From NCBI RefSeq assembly GCF_022829605.1, contig NZ_JAKSYD010000114.1, positions 310,001 to 374,000 of the forward strand: DNA of 64,000 bases, read 5' to 3'. Below are positions 43,353 to 52,077 of this stretch, one piece after another; positions within the stretch are counted from its first letter, which is position 1, and the number at the start of each line of letters is the position of its first letter. Source of the DNA: Methylobacterium sp. E-065 (lineage in GTDB: Bacteria; Pseudomonadota; Alphaproteobacteria; Rhizobiales; Beijerinckiaceae). Under the pieces are notes generated by a model. The model searched no databases and was not told where the DNA came from. It saw only the letters and a list, made by a program, of their open reading frames with translations. The translations under genes and the position numbers were made by a program.

Positions 43353-44609
43353 ATGAACATCGCTGTCGATGCACGGACCCTCGAACCACAGGGCGCGCGG
43401 GGCGCATCCGGTCCGGAACGCCCCCCGACCCAGGCCCACGTCATCGGCGGCGACTCGGAGGCGCTCGACATCGCCCGCCGGCTGGCAGCCGATTTCCGCA
43501 CCGGCGCCTCGGAGCGGGATCGCGCCGCCGTGCGTCCGCTCGCCGAGCTCGACGCCTTCTCGCAGAGCGGCCTGTGGTCGATCAACGTGCCGCGGGCCTA
43601 TGGCGGGCCTGAGGTGTCCTACCGGACCCTGGCGCAGGTGATCGCCATCATCGCGGCAGCCGATCCCGCGATCGCGCAGATCGCGCAGAACCATCTCGGC
43701 ATCATCGCGGCGATCCGGACCGTGTCGGACGACGCGCAGAAACGGCTGCTGTTCGGGGAGGTGCTGCGCGGCACGCGGTTCGGCAACGCCTTCTCGGAGC
43801 GGGGCACCAAGCGGGCGGCCGAGTTCGACACGCGCGTCATCGATAACGGCGACCATGTCGTGGTGCGCGGCCAGAAGTTCTACGCGACCGGCGCGCTGCT
43901 CGCACATCTCGTTCCGATCGTCGCCCTCGATGACGAGGGCCGGGCTTGGTACGCCATCGCCGAGCGCGATGCGCCGGGCCTGACGATCATCGACGATTGG
44001 TCGAGCTTCGGCCAGCGCGGCACCGCGAGCGGAACCGTGCTGATCGAGGATGTCCGGGTACCCAAAACGCATCTGGTCCCGGCCTGGAAGGGTTACGAGG
44101 CGCCAACCGCGGACGGCGCCGTATTCCAGATCATCCAGGCGGCAATCGATGCCGGGATCGGCCGGGAGGCGCTGGACGACACGATCCGGTTTGTCCGCGA
44201 GAAGGCCAGGCCGTGGATCGACAGCGGGCTGGAGCGCGCAAGTGACGATCCCTACACGATCCAGGCGATCGGTGACCTGACGATTCGCCAGCACGCCGCG
44301 GAAGCCCTGCTCGATCGGGCGGGGCTCCTCCTCGACGAGGCCGTGGCCAAGCCGGATGCGCAGCGCGTGGCGGCCGCGCAACTGGCGGTGGCCGAGGCGA
44401 AGGTGCTGACCACCGAGGTCGCCCTGGCCGCCTCCAACAAGCTGTTCGAGCTGTCGGGTACCCGCTCGACCCTGGCGGCGGAGAACCTCGACCGCCACTG
44501 GCGGAACGCGCGGACCCACACGCTCCACGACCCGGTTCGGTGGAAATACGCCATCATCGGCAACCACGCGCTGAACGGCGTCGCCCCGCCGCTCCACGCC
44601 TGGAGCTGA
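43353..44609 (+). CDS. sfnB: SfnB-family sulfur acquisition oxidoreductase
   Basis: This 418-residue acyl-CoA-dehydrogenase-fold flavoprotein has a SfnB-type N-terminus (AHVIGGDSEALDIARRLAADF), SERGTKRAAEFDT and FYATGALLAHLVPIVALDD, and C-terminal DRHWRNARTHTLHDPVRWKYAI. The family is close to DszC/flavin-dependent monooxygenases and is induced under sulfur starvation. It sits 40 nt after sfnG, forming a sulfone/sulfonate sulfur-scavenging pair. The actual substrate and partner reductase are inferred. Confidence 0.9.
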   Translation: MNIAVDARTLEPQGARGASGPERPPTQAHVIGGDSEALDIARRLAADFRTGASERDRAAVRPLAELDAFSQSGLWSINVPRAYGGPEVSYRTLAQVIAIIAAADPAIAQIAQNHLGIIAAIRTVSDDAQKRLLFGEVLRGTRFGNAFSERGTKRAAEFDTRVIDNGDHVVVRGQKFYATGALLAHLVPIVALDDEGRAWYAIAERDAPGLTIIDDWSSFGQRGTASGTVLIEDVRVPKTHLVPAWKGYEAPTADGAVFQIIQAAIDAGIGREALDDTIRFVREKARPWIDSGLERASDDPYTIQAIGDLTIRQHAAEALLDRAGLLLDEAVAKPDAQRVAAAQLAVAEAKVLTTEVALAASNKLFELSGTRSTLAAENLDRHWRNARTHTLHDPVRWKYAIIGNHALNGVAPPLHAWS

Positions 44610-44617
44610 TTGCCGGA

Positions 44618-45505
44618 TCAGAGCACCGGCACGCCGCGGGCCTTGGCCAGCTCGCCGGGCTCGACATGGATCGTCACCACCGCCCCAGGGATGGTCGTCT
44701 CCAGGGCGTTCTCCAGCCGGTCGCAGATCGCGTGCGAGGCCTCGACGCTCATGGCGCCGGGGACCACGAGGTGGAAATCGATGAACGTGGCCTGCCCGGC
44801 CGCGCGCGTGCGCACGTCGTGCGCCTCCAGCGCGCCTTCGCCGTGCTCCGAGATCAGCGTCCGGATCTGGTTCACCATCTCGTGCGGGGCCGCGCGATCC
44901 ATCAGACCGTCGACCGATTCGCGCACCATGCGGAAGCCAGACCAGAGGATGTTCAGCGCCACCAGCCCGGCCACGATCGGATCGAGGATGGGATATCCGG
45001 TGACCAGCACGGCTCCGACACCGATCAGGACGCCGCAGGACGTGACGACATCAGCGAAGATGTGGCGCGCGTCGGCGATCAGGGCCGGCGAGCGCCACCG
45101 CTGACCCCAGCGCATCAGCGCCATGGCCCAGACCGCGTTGATGATGCCGGCCCCGACATTGATCGCTACGCCGAGGGCCGGGGCGTCGAGGGGCTTGGGC
45201 GCGAGCACGCCGTAATACGATTCGCGCAGGATCAGGAGCGCCGCCACGATGATGAGCGCGCCCTCGATCACCGCCGAGAAGAACTCGGCCTTGTGGTGCC
45301 CGTAGGGATGATCCTCGTCGGCCGGACGCGCCGCAACCCGCAACGCCACGAAGGCGCCGATCGCGGCCACCACGTTGATGATGCTCTCGAGGGCATCCGA
45401 ATACAGCGCAAGGCTGCCGGTGAGCCAAGCGGCGTAGAACTTCAGGGCCGTGACGGCGAGGCCGATGCCCGCGCTGAAGAGAGCGGCTTTCTGGGTACGA
45501 TCCAT
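44618..45505 (-). CDS. Cation diffusion facilitator family transporter
   Basis: This 295-residue protein has six membrane helices; YSDALES and DARHIFADVVTS carry the zinc-site Asp/His residues of CDF transporters. The C-terminal cytoplasmic domain has HDVRTRAAGQATFIDFHLVVPG. It exports divalent metals (zinc, iron, manganese or cobalt) in exchange for protons. MDRTQKAALFSAGIG at 45505 is the normal start. Convergent with sfnB (8 nt apart). Metal specificity is not resolved by the sequence alone. Confidence 0.93.
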   Translation of the reverse strand: MDRTQKAALFSAGIGLAVTALKFYAAWLTGSLALYSDALESIINVVAAIGAFVALRVAARPADEDHPYGHHKAEFFSAVIEGALIIVAALLILRESYYGVLAPKPLDAPALGVAINVGAGIINAVWAMALMRWGQRWRSPALIADARHIFADVVTSCGVLIGVGAVLVTGYPILDPIVAGLVALNILWSGFRMVRESVDGLMDRAAPHEMVNQIRTLISEHGEGALEAHDVRTRAAGQATFIDFHLVVPGAMSVEASHAICDRLENALETTIPGAVVTIHVEPGELAKARGVPVL

Positions 45506-45603
45506 GGGTCGGCGCCGAGTTGGGGTGGCCGCGCCCATACGGCATGAACCTTGTCCCAGGCCACGGCAAAGGTTCGACGCTTCCGAAAAGGTCTTAGCCT
45601 TGG

Positions 45604-45819
45604 CTAAGTCTCGATCGATCCGGGCGCGTTCCCGCGGGCGGCCTCGCGCTCGCGACTCGTCGCTGCCTTCGCACGGGCAGTCTCCGCTTTCCGCGCCAAT
45701 CGGCGGCGCTGCCATGCGAAGCGTGCGGCAGCGGCCAGGGAGTCGAGGCGGGCCGCTTCACGCTCCCAATAGCCGAGCAGCTGACCGTCCAGGGTCACGC
45801 GCCGGTTCCGGCTGGGCAT
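45604..45819 (-). CDS. Hypothetical protein, Arg/Ala-rich, 71 residues
   Basis: The frame starts at ATG 45819 (a GTG two codons earlier is also possible). It begins PSRNRRVTLDGQLLGYWER followed by a long amphipathic Ala/Arg/Glu-rich helix that is probably a coiled coil, ending NAPGSIET. No family known. It precedes the CDF transporter and follows the small hypothetical gene at 45831 on the same strand, 11 nt away, so the two small genes look like a pair. Function unknown. Confidence 0.55.
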   Translation of the reverse strand: MPSRNRRVTLDGQLLGYWEREAARLDSLAAAARFAWQRRRLARKAETARAKAATSREREAARGNAPGSIET

Positions 45820-45830
45820 CGCCACGGCGC

Positions 45831-46079
45831 CTAACCGCGCTGGGCGGGCGGCTCGCCCGTCTCGGTCACGACCAGCGCGTCCGGTTCCCCGCGGAAACTG
45901 CCCAGGCCGGCATCCGGCACGGGCACCGTCGGGCTTCCGAAGGGCTGGCTCGGATAGGCATCCTCGAATTTCGACCGTGCCTCGTCGGGGCTCTGGGCCT
46001 TCAGCACGATCTCGGGCTTACCCGGCACCGGCCATCGCGGGTCGGCTTCGTCACGGGGGCGAACGGCGTACCAGGGCAT
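45831..46079 (-). CDS. Hypothetical protein, 82 residues
   Basis: Starts MPWYAVRPRDEADPRWPVPG and continues with KPEIVLKAQSPDEARSKFEDAYP, a compact fold with a WY pair near the N-terminus, then a Pro/Gly/Glu-rich tail. Short proteins beginning WYAV with a similar KAxSxxEA helix occur widely in alphaproteobacteria and are uncharacterised. It is divergent from queA across 97 nt. No function is suggested by motifs. Confidence 0.65.
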   Translation of the reverse strand: MPWYAVRPRDEADPRWPVPGKPEIVLKAQSPDEARSKFEDAYPSQPFGSPTVPVPDAGLGSFRGEPDALVVTETGEPPAQRG

Positions 46080-46176
46080 CGATGGTCATCTCGCGTCTCG
46101 GTGACGCGGAAAACGGGCGCGATCCCCAGGGGTTCCGCGGTTGAAACCGCCTGCGGTTCGGTGCACGCAGCCCGCG

Positions 46177-47241
46177 ATGCGCGTGGACCTGTTCGATTTC
46201 GACCTGCCGGAGACCAGCATCGCCCTGCGCCCGGCCGAGCCGCGGGATGCCGGGCGGCTGCTCGTCGTGCGGCCGAAGACGGCTTTGGCCGACCGGACCG
46301 TGCGCGATCTGCCCGGTGCCCTGCGGACCGGCGATGCTTTGGTGTTCAACGACACCCGGGTGATCCCCGCCCGCCTCCACGGCGTACGCACGCGGCCAGG
46401 CGCGCCCGGTCAGCGTACGGAGGCAATGCTGCACCTGCGCGAGGGACCCGCGCGCTGGCGTGCCTTCGGCCGTCCGGCCAAGCGGCTCGCCCCCGGCGAC
46501 ATGCTCCGCTTCGGCGATCTGACCGCCACCGTGGCTGAGAAGGGCGAGGCCGGCGAGATCGTGCTCGATTTTGACAGGTCGGGGCCTGAGCTCGACATGG
46601 CTATCGCGGCAGAGGGTGTCCTGCCGCTGCCCCCCTACATCGCCGGCAAGCGCGCCGCCGACGCGCGGGACACCACCGACTACCAGACGATCTACGCCCG
46701 GAACCCCGGCGCCGTCGCGGCCCCAACGGCGGGCCTGCATTTCTCGGAAGGCCTGCTCGCGGATCTCGACGCGGCCGGTCTTCGGCGCCACCACGTCACG
46801 CTGCATGTCGGAGCGGGCACGTTCCTGCCGGTGAAGGCCGAGGATACCGAGGCCCATCGGATGCATGCGGAAATCGGTATCCTCGACGCGGACACCGCCG
46901 CGGCGCTCAACGCGACCCGAGCCGCGGGGGGCCGGATCGTCGCGATTGGGACTACCGCCCTACGCCTGCTGGAAAGCGCAGCGCGCCCGGACGGGACCCT
47001 CGCACCCTTCTCGGGGCCGACCGACATCTTCATCACGCCGGGTTACCGCTTCCGGGCGGTGGACGCGCTCGTGACGAACTTCCATCTGCCGCGCTCGACA
47101 CTGTTCATGCTGGTCTCGGCCTTCTCGGGCCTCGACACGATGCGCGCCGCCTACGCGCACGCGATCCAGGCCGGCTACCGGTTCTACTCCTACGGCGACG
47201 CCAGCCTGCTCTTCCCGGGCCCGCGCGCGGACCAACCATGA
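46177..47241 (+). CDS. queA: S-adenosylmethionine:tRNA ribosyltransferase-isomerase
   Basis: This 354-residue protein begins [19 protein letters not shown], and contains [36 protein letters not shown] and [14 protein letters not shown], the QueA signature. It transfers a ribosyl unit from S-adenosylmethionine to preQ1-modified tRNA, giving epoxyqueuosine. The start at 46177 fits the family. It overlaps tgt by 4 nt (ATGA), so both are in one queuosine operon. Confidence 0.96.
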   Translation: MRVDLFDFDLPETSIALRPAEPRDAGRLLVVRPKTALADRTVRDLPGALRTGDALVFNDTRVIPARLHGVRTRPGAPGQRTEAMLHLREGPARWRAFGRPAKRLAPGDMLRFGDLTATVAEKGEAGEIVLDFDRSGPELDMAIAAEGVLPLPPYIAGKRAADARDTTDYQTIYARNPGAVAAPTAGLHFSEGLLADLDAAGLRRHHVTLHVGAGTFLPVKAEDTEAHRMHAEIGILDADTAAALNATRAAGGRIVAIGTTALRLLESAARPDGTLAPFSGPTDIFITPGYRFRAVDALVTNFHLPRSTLFMLVSAFSGLDTMRAAYAHAIQAGYRFYSYGDASLLFPGPRADQP

Positions 47242-48374
47242 CCGATCCCCTCCCCTTCGGCTTCAGCCTGCACGCGCAGGACGGCACCGCCCGCACCGGC
47301 GCGATCACGACGCATCGCGGCGCGATCCGGACGCCGGCCTTCATGCCGGTCGGCACGGCCGCCACCGTCAAGGCGATGTATCCCGGACAGGTCCGCGACC
47401 TCGGGGCGGACGTCGTGCTCGGCAACACCTACCACCTGATGCTGCGCCCCGGCCCCGAGCGGATGGCGCGCCTCGGCGGGCTGCACCGCTTCATGAACTG
47501 GGACCGGCCGATCCTGACCGATTCCGGCGGCTTCCAGGTGATGTCGCTTTCCGCCCTGCGGAAGATCGACGAGCAGGGTGTGACCTTCCGCTCGCATATC
47601 GACGGCACGGCGCACCACATGAGCCCGGAGCGCTCCATCGAGATCCAGGGGCTGCTCGGCTCCGACATCCAGATGCAGCTCGACGAATGCGTGCGCCTGC
47701 CGGCCGACCATGCGGCGATCGAGAAGGCGATGCACCTGTCCCTGCGCTGGGCCGAGCGCTGCCGAATCGCCTTCGGCGACCAGCCCGAGCGGGCCCTGTT
47801 CGGCATCGTGCAAGGGGGCGACATCCCGGCCCTCCGGATCGAGAGCGCCCGCGAACTGAGCGGCCTCGACCTGAAGGGCTACGCGGTCGGCGGCCTCGCG
47901 GTCGGCGAGCCGCAGGCGGTGATGTTTTCGATGATCGAGACCGTGGAGCCGCACCTGCCGACCACCAAGCCCCGCTACCTGATGGGTGTCGGCACGCCCG
48001 ACGACATCCTCGGCGCAGTGGCCCGCGGCATCGACATGTTCGACTGCGTGATGCCGACCCGCGCCGGCCGCCACGGCCTCGCCTATACGCGCCATGGCCG
48101 GGTCAACCTGCGCAACGCCCGCCACGCCGAGGACACGGCCCCCCTGGACGAGGCCTCGACCTGCCCGGCGACGCGGGACTATTCGCGCGCCTATCTGCAT
48201 CATCTGGTCCGGTCGAACGAGATCCTGGGGATGATGCTGCTGACCTGGAACAACCTCGCCTACTATCAGGACCTGATGGCCGGCGCCCGGGACGCGATCC
48301 GGGATGGTCGATACGCCGAATATTGCAGCGAGACTCGCGCGGGCTGGGCGCGGTCCGAGCGCGCCGCCGCGTGA
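47238..48374 (+). CDS. tgt: Queuine tRNA-ribosyltransferase with altered zinc site
   Basis: This 378-residue TIM-barrel enzyme has base-recognition Asp95 in [10 protein letters not shown] and nucleophile Asp269 in [14 protein letters not shown], with VQGGD and the preQ1-binding GLAVGEP. It swaps the anticodon guanine for preQ1 in tRNA with GUN anticodons. Bacterial Tgt normally has a structural zinc held by three cysteines and one histidine. Aligned by eye with the E. coli pattern (CDCYTC...H), here the positions are Ser307, Cys309, Thr312 and Asn338, so only one of four ligands remains. The reading frame is otherwise full length and coupled to queA by a 4-nt overlap, so it is not an obvious pseudogene. 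Confidence 0.93.
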   Translation: MTDPLPFGFSLHAQDGTARTGAITTHRGAIRTPAFMPVGTAATVKAMYPGQVRDLGADVVLGNTYHLMLRPGPERMARLGGLHRFMNWDRPILTDSGGFQVMSLSALRKIDEQGVTFRSHIDGTAHHMSPERSIEIQGLLGSDIQMQLDECVRLPADHAAIEKAMHLSLRWAERCRIAFGDQPERALFGIVQGGDIPALRIESARELSGLDLKGYAVGGLAVGEPQAVMFSMIETVEPHLPTTKPRYLMGVGTPDDILGAVARGIDMFDCVMPTRAGRHGLAYTRHGRVNLRNARHAEDTAPLDEASTCPATRDYSRAYLHHLVRSNEILGMMLLTWNNLAYYQDLMAGARDAIRDGRYAEYCSETRAGWARSERAAA

Positions 48375-48381
48375 GGCCGGA

Positions 48382-49446
48382 TCAGGGGTGGGCCAGCACC
48401 CGGTAGGTGCCAGCGGGGTCGTCGGCGCCGGTCGCCACCGCATCCTTCAGATCGGCGACGATCCGCGCCGCCACCGGCAAGCGGTAATGCAGCGCGTCCC
48501 AGTAATTCGCGTCCTGGCTGGTGAGCGGCGACGGGAAACGGAAATCCACCACCGTGGCGCCGTGGCCGGCGCCGATCGCGGCGACCTGGCGCTTGCAAGC
48601 CGCCTCGCGCCGACCCGCCGCCGTCCCGGGCGCGCCCTGTGCGGCGGCGTGGACCGGCATGAAGACGAGGAGCTTGACCGCATCGGCGGCCACGCGGTCC
48701 AGGAGATGATCGAGGCGGCCGAGCGCCGGCATGGGCGCATCGACTGGATCGACAATGGCACTCGGATCGGCAGCACCCGCGCGGATATGGGCGCGCGCGC
48801 GCTCCGGATCGTAGCGATCCTCCGGCGGTGTGAAGACGGCGTAACCGTCCTGCCGGATCCGCGGACGGGCCAAATCGGTACGCGCGAGCCCGACCTGCGC
48901 CGCCACGGTGACCGCACGCAGGTTCACCTGGCGCAGCACGCCCCACGGCGTGCCCTCCGCATAGAGCCAGTCCGGGAAGGCGTTGGCCGTACGGGCGGGG
49001 GGATCGGCCGAACACCACGTCCCATCGAGCCCGAACAGGACCGCACGCACCGCATGGTGCGCGATGAAAAGTTCGGCGAGGCGGATCTGCTCGTCCGGCG
49101 TCGCGGCGTTCACGGCAAGATTCGCGAATTGGGCGCCGAAGGCTTCGTCGAGGGCGTTCGGATCGAGCAGGCGGGACGTCGAGGTGCCGAAGACCGCGGC
49201 GTCGAACCGGCCGCCGCGGGCGATCTGCGGGTATGAGAGCCGCTGGTTGGTGTCCATGATCGGACCCGGCGGATGCCCGGGCGCTGCGCGCAGGCCGTAG
49301 GGATCCATCGCAGCGACGAAAACCAGCGCCGCCGCGCCGACCAGGATCGTGCCGGCAAGGAAGTCCCGCGTGAACGCCATCCAGGCGACAGGCGCTGGAC
49401 TGGGACAGTCGGGCGCTGAGGGTGTCGAGGCCATGGCAGCGAACAT
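48382..49446 (-). CDS. Hypothetical membrane-anchored SGNH-like protein, 354 residues
   Basis: There is one N-terminal helix (FTRDFLAGTILVGAAALVFVAAM, about residues 25-47), then a long periplasmic region. The pieces FGTSTSRLLDP near residue 85 and NYWDALHYRLP near the C-terminus resemble block I (Ser) and the terminal Asp-x-x-His of AlgX/DltD-like SGNH hydrolases. The first ATG is at 49446; the next, MASTPSAP (49434), is also plausible. These enzymes often act on surface polysaccharide O-acetyl groups. Assignment to the superfamily is by motif only. It is convergent with tgt (7 nt apart). Confidence 0.7.
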   Translation of the reverse strand: MFAAMASTPSAPDCPSPAPVAWMAFTRDFLAGTILVGAAALVFVAAMDPYGLRAAPGHPPGPIMDTNQRLSYPQIARGGRFDAAVFGTSTSRLLDPNALDEAFGAQFANLAVNAATPDEQIRLAELFIAHHAVRAVLFGLDGTWCSADPPARTANAFPDWLYAEGTPWGVLRQVNLRAVTVAAQVGLARTDLARPRIRQDGYAVFTPPEDRYDPERARAHIRAGAADPSAIVDPVDAPMPALGRLDHLLDRVAADAVKLLVFMPVHAAAQGAPGTAAGRREAACKRQVAAIGAGHGATVVDFRFPSPLTSQDANYWDALHYRLPVAARIVADLKDAVATGADDPAGTYRVLAHP

Positions 49447-49962
49447 ATCCGCTTCGCGCCGCGCTGTCGCAGACCGTTAGCCGAGATCCGAGCAATTCGC
49501 CGGCGTGCCTTCAGCGTTCCTCGACTTCAGCTCTTCCCGGCTTCGAAGGTGGCCGACATCGTCGCCGCAGTAATGCACATCATCCCGCGTTGGAGTGCCG
49601 ACGGCTCCATCCTTCGGGGAACAAGGCTTTTGTCGCGATGTGCTTCGCGGCCTTCGTGACGCTCTCCATCGTAACGCTCGCGGCACGCTCAAACCCGCCG
49701 CCGCTGATCGACATGATGCCGGCGTGGACCCACGATGAGTTCCGTGTTGGCGCGCTCCGTGCTGCCGAGGGGCCGACCGATTGATGCTCGGGACCCACTC
49801 AGGAGAGGCGATGACCCTGATCGGGATCGGCAACTTCACTGGCCCTACTTCGGCAGAGGGGTGGCGGCCGCCATAGCGAGCCCGCCGCTTGCGAGAGCCC
49901 ATTTCCCTCCCTCAGCCTCCACTGCTCAGCCGCGCAGCGTATTTTATATAACCTAAGCGATA
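49447..49962. other. Intergenic region, possible tiny secreted or membrane ORF
   Basis: In this 516-bp region the only coding candidate is a 48-codon plus-strand frame (49638-49784) beginning MCFAAFVTLSIVTLAARS, one hydrophobic helix then a polar tail ending EGPTD. No ribosome-binding site is convincing. The right half (49880-49960) becomes A/T-richer than the chromosome average, marking a transition into the pocket that ends at the tRNA fragment. Nothing else was recognised. Confidence 0.35.
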
Positions 49963-50235
49963 CTAACCGCCCGGCATGCTCTGGATTGGCCATCGGATCC
50001 TGGCGCCCATAACTTCAACCTGATCTCGACAGATAAGTTTATATTCTGGTCCATCGCTGAGCCAACCACCCGAAGATAGAGTAACACCAGTCTCGTCCGC
50101 GATGAAATCTTGAACTGACTTTCCAGAATTATAATCGTCGAACTCTATGAAAAATCGGTCGCTCAGCCCGTTCGATCGAAAAATTTCCTTCAGGGATTTG
50201 ATAGCCTCGATTATTGCTTTCGCGCCGTTGGTCAT
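49963..50235 (-). CDS. Hypothetical protein, 90 residues, atypical low-GC gene
   Basis: Starts at ATG 50235 with a strong GGGAGG Shine-Dalgarno about 7 nt upstream. The sequence is MTNGAKAIIEAIKSLKEIF followed by RSNGLSDRFFIEFDDYN, then a beta-rich end with YKLICRDQVEV. No family was recognised. Codons such as ATA, AAA, TTA and AAT are common here but rare in neighbours, and GC is clearly lower, so the gene was probably acquired by transfer. It lies between the chromosome and the tRNA-Pro fragment. Confidence 0.65.
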   Translation of the reverse strand: MTNGAKAIIEAIKSLKEIFRSNGLSDRFFIEFDDYNSGKSVQDFIADETGVTLSSGGWLSDGPEYKLICRDQVEVMGARIRWPIQSMPGG

Positions 50236-50745
50236 ATCTACCTCCCAGCAACAGGTAACACAACCTATGGTGGGCGTCTGTGGCTCGGCCGCTACAGTCA
50301 GGCCACGTCTCCCCGACCAACCGCTGGCATCCGCACGGCAGCGTTTTCGCTTCAGTTCTATGCTGGCGGCTTTCCGGTCCACGAGTTCCACGCCTCCGCG
50401 CAACTCGACGCAGCGGCTGGAGCTTTGATCACTTCATCTCGGATCGCAGCGTCATCGTTGAGGCAGGCGCACGCCCTGGGCCTGTTGGCCACGCTGCCAT
50501 CCGGTGCGGGCCTAGGACCGGATCCGATCCGACGCGGGCTGACGTCGCTGTGCCGGGTACGGCCAAGGTATTGGCCAGCCTCCACGGTCACGAAACCAGG
50601 GTGATTGGTGGGGAAAGTCAGCACTATATAGAGGTCACCGATCCAGCTTGCGCAGCGCAAAGATGGTAAGGTCGGCCGCTAAAATCAGAGACAATTTCTT
50701 GTCGGAATAACTGTCGGGTCAGCTATACCAGTCTCTGCTAAGTAT
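50236..50745. other. Gene-free low-GC to mixed-GC stretch before tRNA-Pro fragment
   Basis: No reading frame in this 510-bp stretch has coding character; the frames present are Pro/Arg/Ser-rich shadows. It lies outside the tRNA-fragment boundary on the chromosome side. It could be the remains of earlier integrations at the same tRNA target, but no transposase or integrase similarity was seen. Confidence 0.5.
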
Positions 50746-50795
50746 TGGTCGGAGTGGCAGGATTTGAACCTGCGACCCCCACGTCCCGAACGGGG
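50746..50795 (-). repeat. tRNA-Pro(CGG) 3' fragment, likely att site
   Basis: On the minus strand this reads as anticodon loop TTCGGGA (anticodon CGG), 3' anticodon stem, variable loop, T-arm with loop TTCAAAT, acceptor strand CACTCCG, discriminator A and encoded CCA (50746-50748). The 5' half (acceptor CGGAGTG and D-arm) is absent. The first anticodon-stem strand CCCCG already has a mismatch to CGTGG, marking where identity ends. It is not a functional gene. Confidence 0.85.
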
Positions 50796-50908
50796 GAACG
50801 CACGGTGTCGCCGCGCTCTCGTATGTCCATTTCCCCTGCGGAGCAACATCGTCGGCCGTAGTCCCCGGTGGTCCGCCGTCGTCAGCAATCCGTGGCCCAC
50901 AGACCCCA

Positions 50909-50930
50909 ACCTGTGGCCGACCTGTGGCCG
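50909..50930. repeat. Tandem 11-bp repeat near att fragment
   Basis: ACCTGTGGCCG occurs twice back to back (50909-50919 and 50920-50930), and a third related CGTGGCCC is at 50891. They lie just over 100 bp inside the putative element from the tRNA fragment, a position typical of integrase arm-type or excisionase sites. This is inference; no integrase gene is present nearby. Confidence 0.45.
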
Positions 50931-51060
50931 GGGAACGTGTCCGGAACGCCGTCACGCGTTCCAGGCCACGGCCTTCGCATTTACCACGGACCCTCTCGGC
51001 CATGGACTCTCGGCGTCCGAAGGCGAACCTCGTGTGCGACGCAGCAACGAGGACCGACAC

Positions 51061-51807
51061 ATGCCCACCCCACCCCATGACATCGGCGGCGCCGTATATG
51101 CGGCGCTCACGGCCGACGAGCGGGCCGAGCTCTCCCGGTCCATCCGGATAGCCAGGGCCTCCTACGACAGCGAGCAGTCGGACGACTGGCTGTGCTGCCT
51201 CCTCCAGAACCGGGTCGACCTGCCCGGCCTCGGAGAGCGGGACGAGGAGGTCACGGACGACGACCTGCGCGAGACGTGCAGGGCCCTTGTCCCCCTGATG
51301 TATCACCCCGACTGTGGGCGTGCGCTGATGGCGTTCGGATCATTCCACCGCGAACGCGTGTCGGGCCTCTACCTCGACGCCGTCGACGCGCTGTTCGGGC
51401 CGTCCGACTACGAGGCCATCGGCCGGTGGGTCTACGGGCACCTGACGAGCGAGGATCGCACGTACATGAGGAAGGCCCTGGCGATCGTTAGGACCCAGCG
51501 CGACGATCCCATTGACCCCATGCGCCCCACCTGGCACCGGGAGCTGGCGAGATTCGGCCATGGCGAGCCGATCGAACAGGGCGTGCGCATCACGAACGCG
51601 CACGTGCTGGCGATGTGTACGCTGCTGGCCCGGCTGCATGACGCCAGCCGCCGTTCCCTCAGCTATCCCCACTACATCATGTGGCACGAGCTCGTCGCCG
51701 GCGCGGTCGGCTACAGGCACGCCGAGCGCGTCCAGTGCCTGTTCACCGAGGCGAGGAAGCCTCTGATCCAGACCCGCACGAAGAAACGCCCGATCCATGT
51801 GGCCTGA
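51061..51807 (+). CDS. Hypothetical protein, 248 residues (island)
   Basis: This frame begins MPTPPHDIGGAVYAALTADE with a GAGGA Shine-Dalgarno about 10 nt upstream and is predicted all-helical: DLRETCRALVPLMYHPDCGRA, then a segment centred on HLTSEDRTYMRKALAIV. It has no recognised family, signal peptide or membrane helix. A possible repeated helical unit (AxxYxxxSxxDR/YxxxxxxDA) might indicate a duplicated domain of about 80 residues. It is the first gene of the element after the tRNA fragment and overlaps the next gene by 11 nt. Confidence 0.75.
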   Translation: MPTPPHDIGGAVYAALTADERAELSRSIRIARASYDSEQSDDWLCCLLQNRVDLPGLGERDEEVTDDDLRETCRALVPLMYHPDCGRALMAFGSFHRERVSGLYLDAVDALFGPSDYEAIGRWVYGHLTSEDRTYMRKALAIVRTQRDDPIDPMRPTWHRELARFGHGEPIEQGVRITNAHVLAMCTLLARLHDASRRSLSYPHYIMWHELVAGAVGYRHAERVQCLFTEARKPLIQTRTKKRPIHVA

Positions 51808-52063
51808 CACCTACCTGGAACTCCGCGCCGTCTACGGAGAGGCGGAGCGCCTGTCCGGCGAGATCCGCTGCGCCCTCGGGCTCCGGTCCGAGCGTGCCGT
51901 CGCGTTGGCCGCCGAGGAGGCCGAGCTGGCCGGGCGCTACCGCCGCGTCGTTCCGCACGAATCCCGAGGCGTCACCGATCTCACCGCCGACTGCAAGGCG
52001 CGGATCGCCCGGCTCCAGGCCAACCCGGACCTTCCGCCGGAGATGCGCCCGGGCGGGAGGTGA
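51797..52063 (+). CDS. Hypothetical coiled-coil protein, 88 residues (island)
   Basis: The ATG at 51797 overlaps the end of the preceding gene by 11 nt in another frame. MWPDTYLELRAVYGEAERLSG is followed by a long Ala/Glu/Arg-rich helix. The C-terminus has DLTADCKARIARLQANPDLPP, where a cysteine sits in an otherwise helical region. Unknown family. The overlap indicates it is co-translated with the 248-residue protein. Confidence 0.65.
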   Translation: MWPDTYLELRAVYGEAERLSGEIRCALGLRSERAVALAAEEAELAGRYRRVVPHESRGVTDLTADCKARIARLQANPDLPPEMRPGGR

Positions 52064-52077
52064 GCCGACGGCGGCCG

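Noticed and set aside
50764-50830. Complete tRNA-Pro gene extending past the anticodon loop
   Set aside because: The expected 5' acceptor strand and D-arm are not present in the sequence to the right of 50795, so only a 3' fragment is called.
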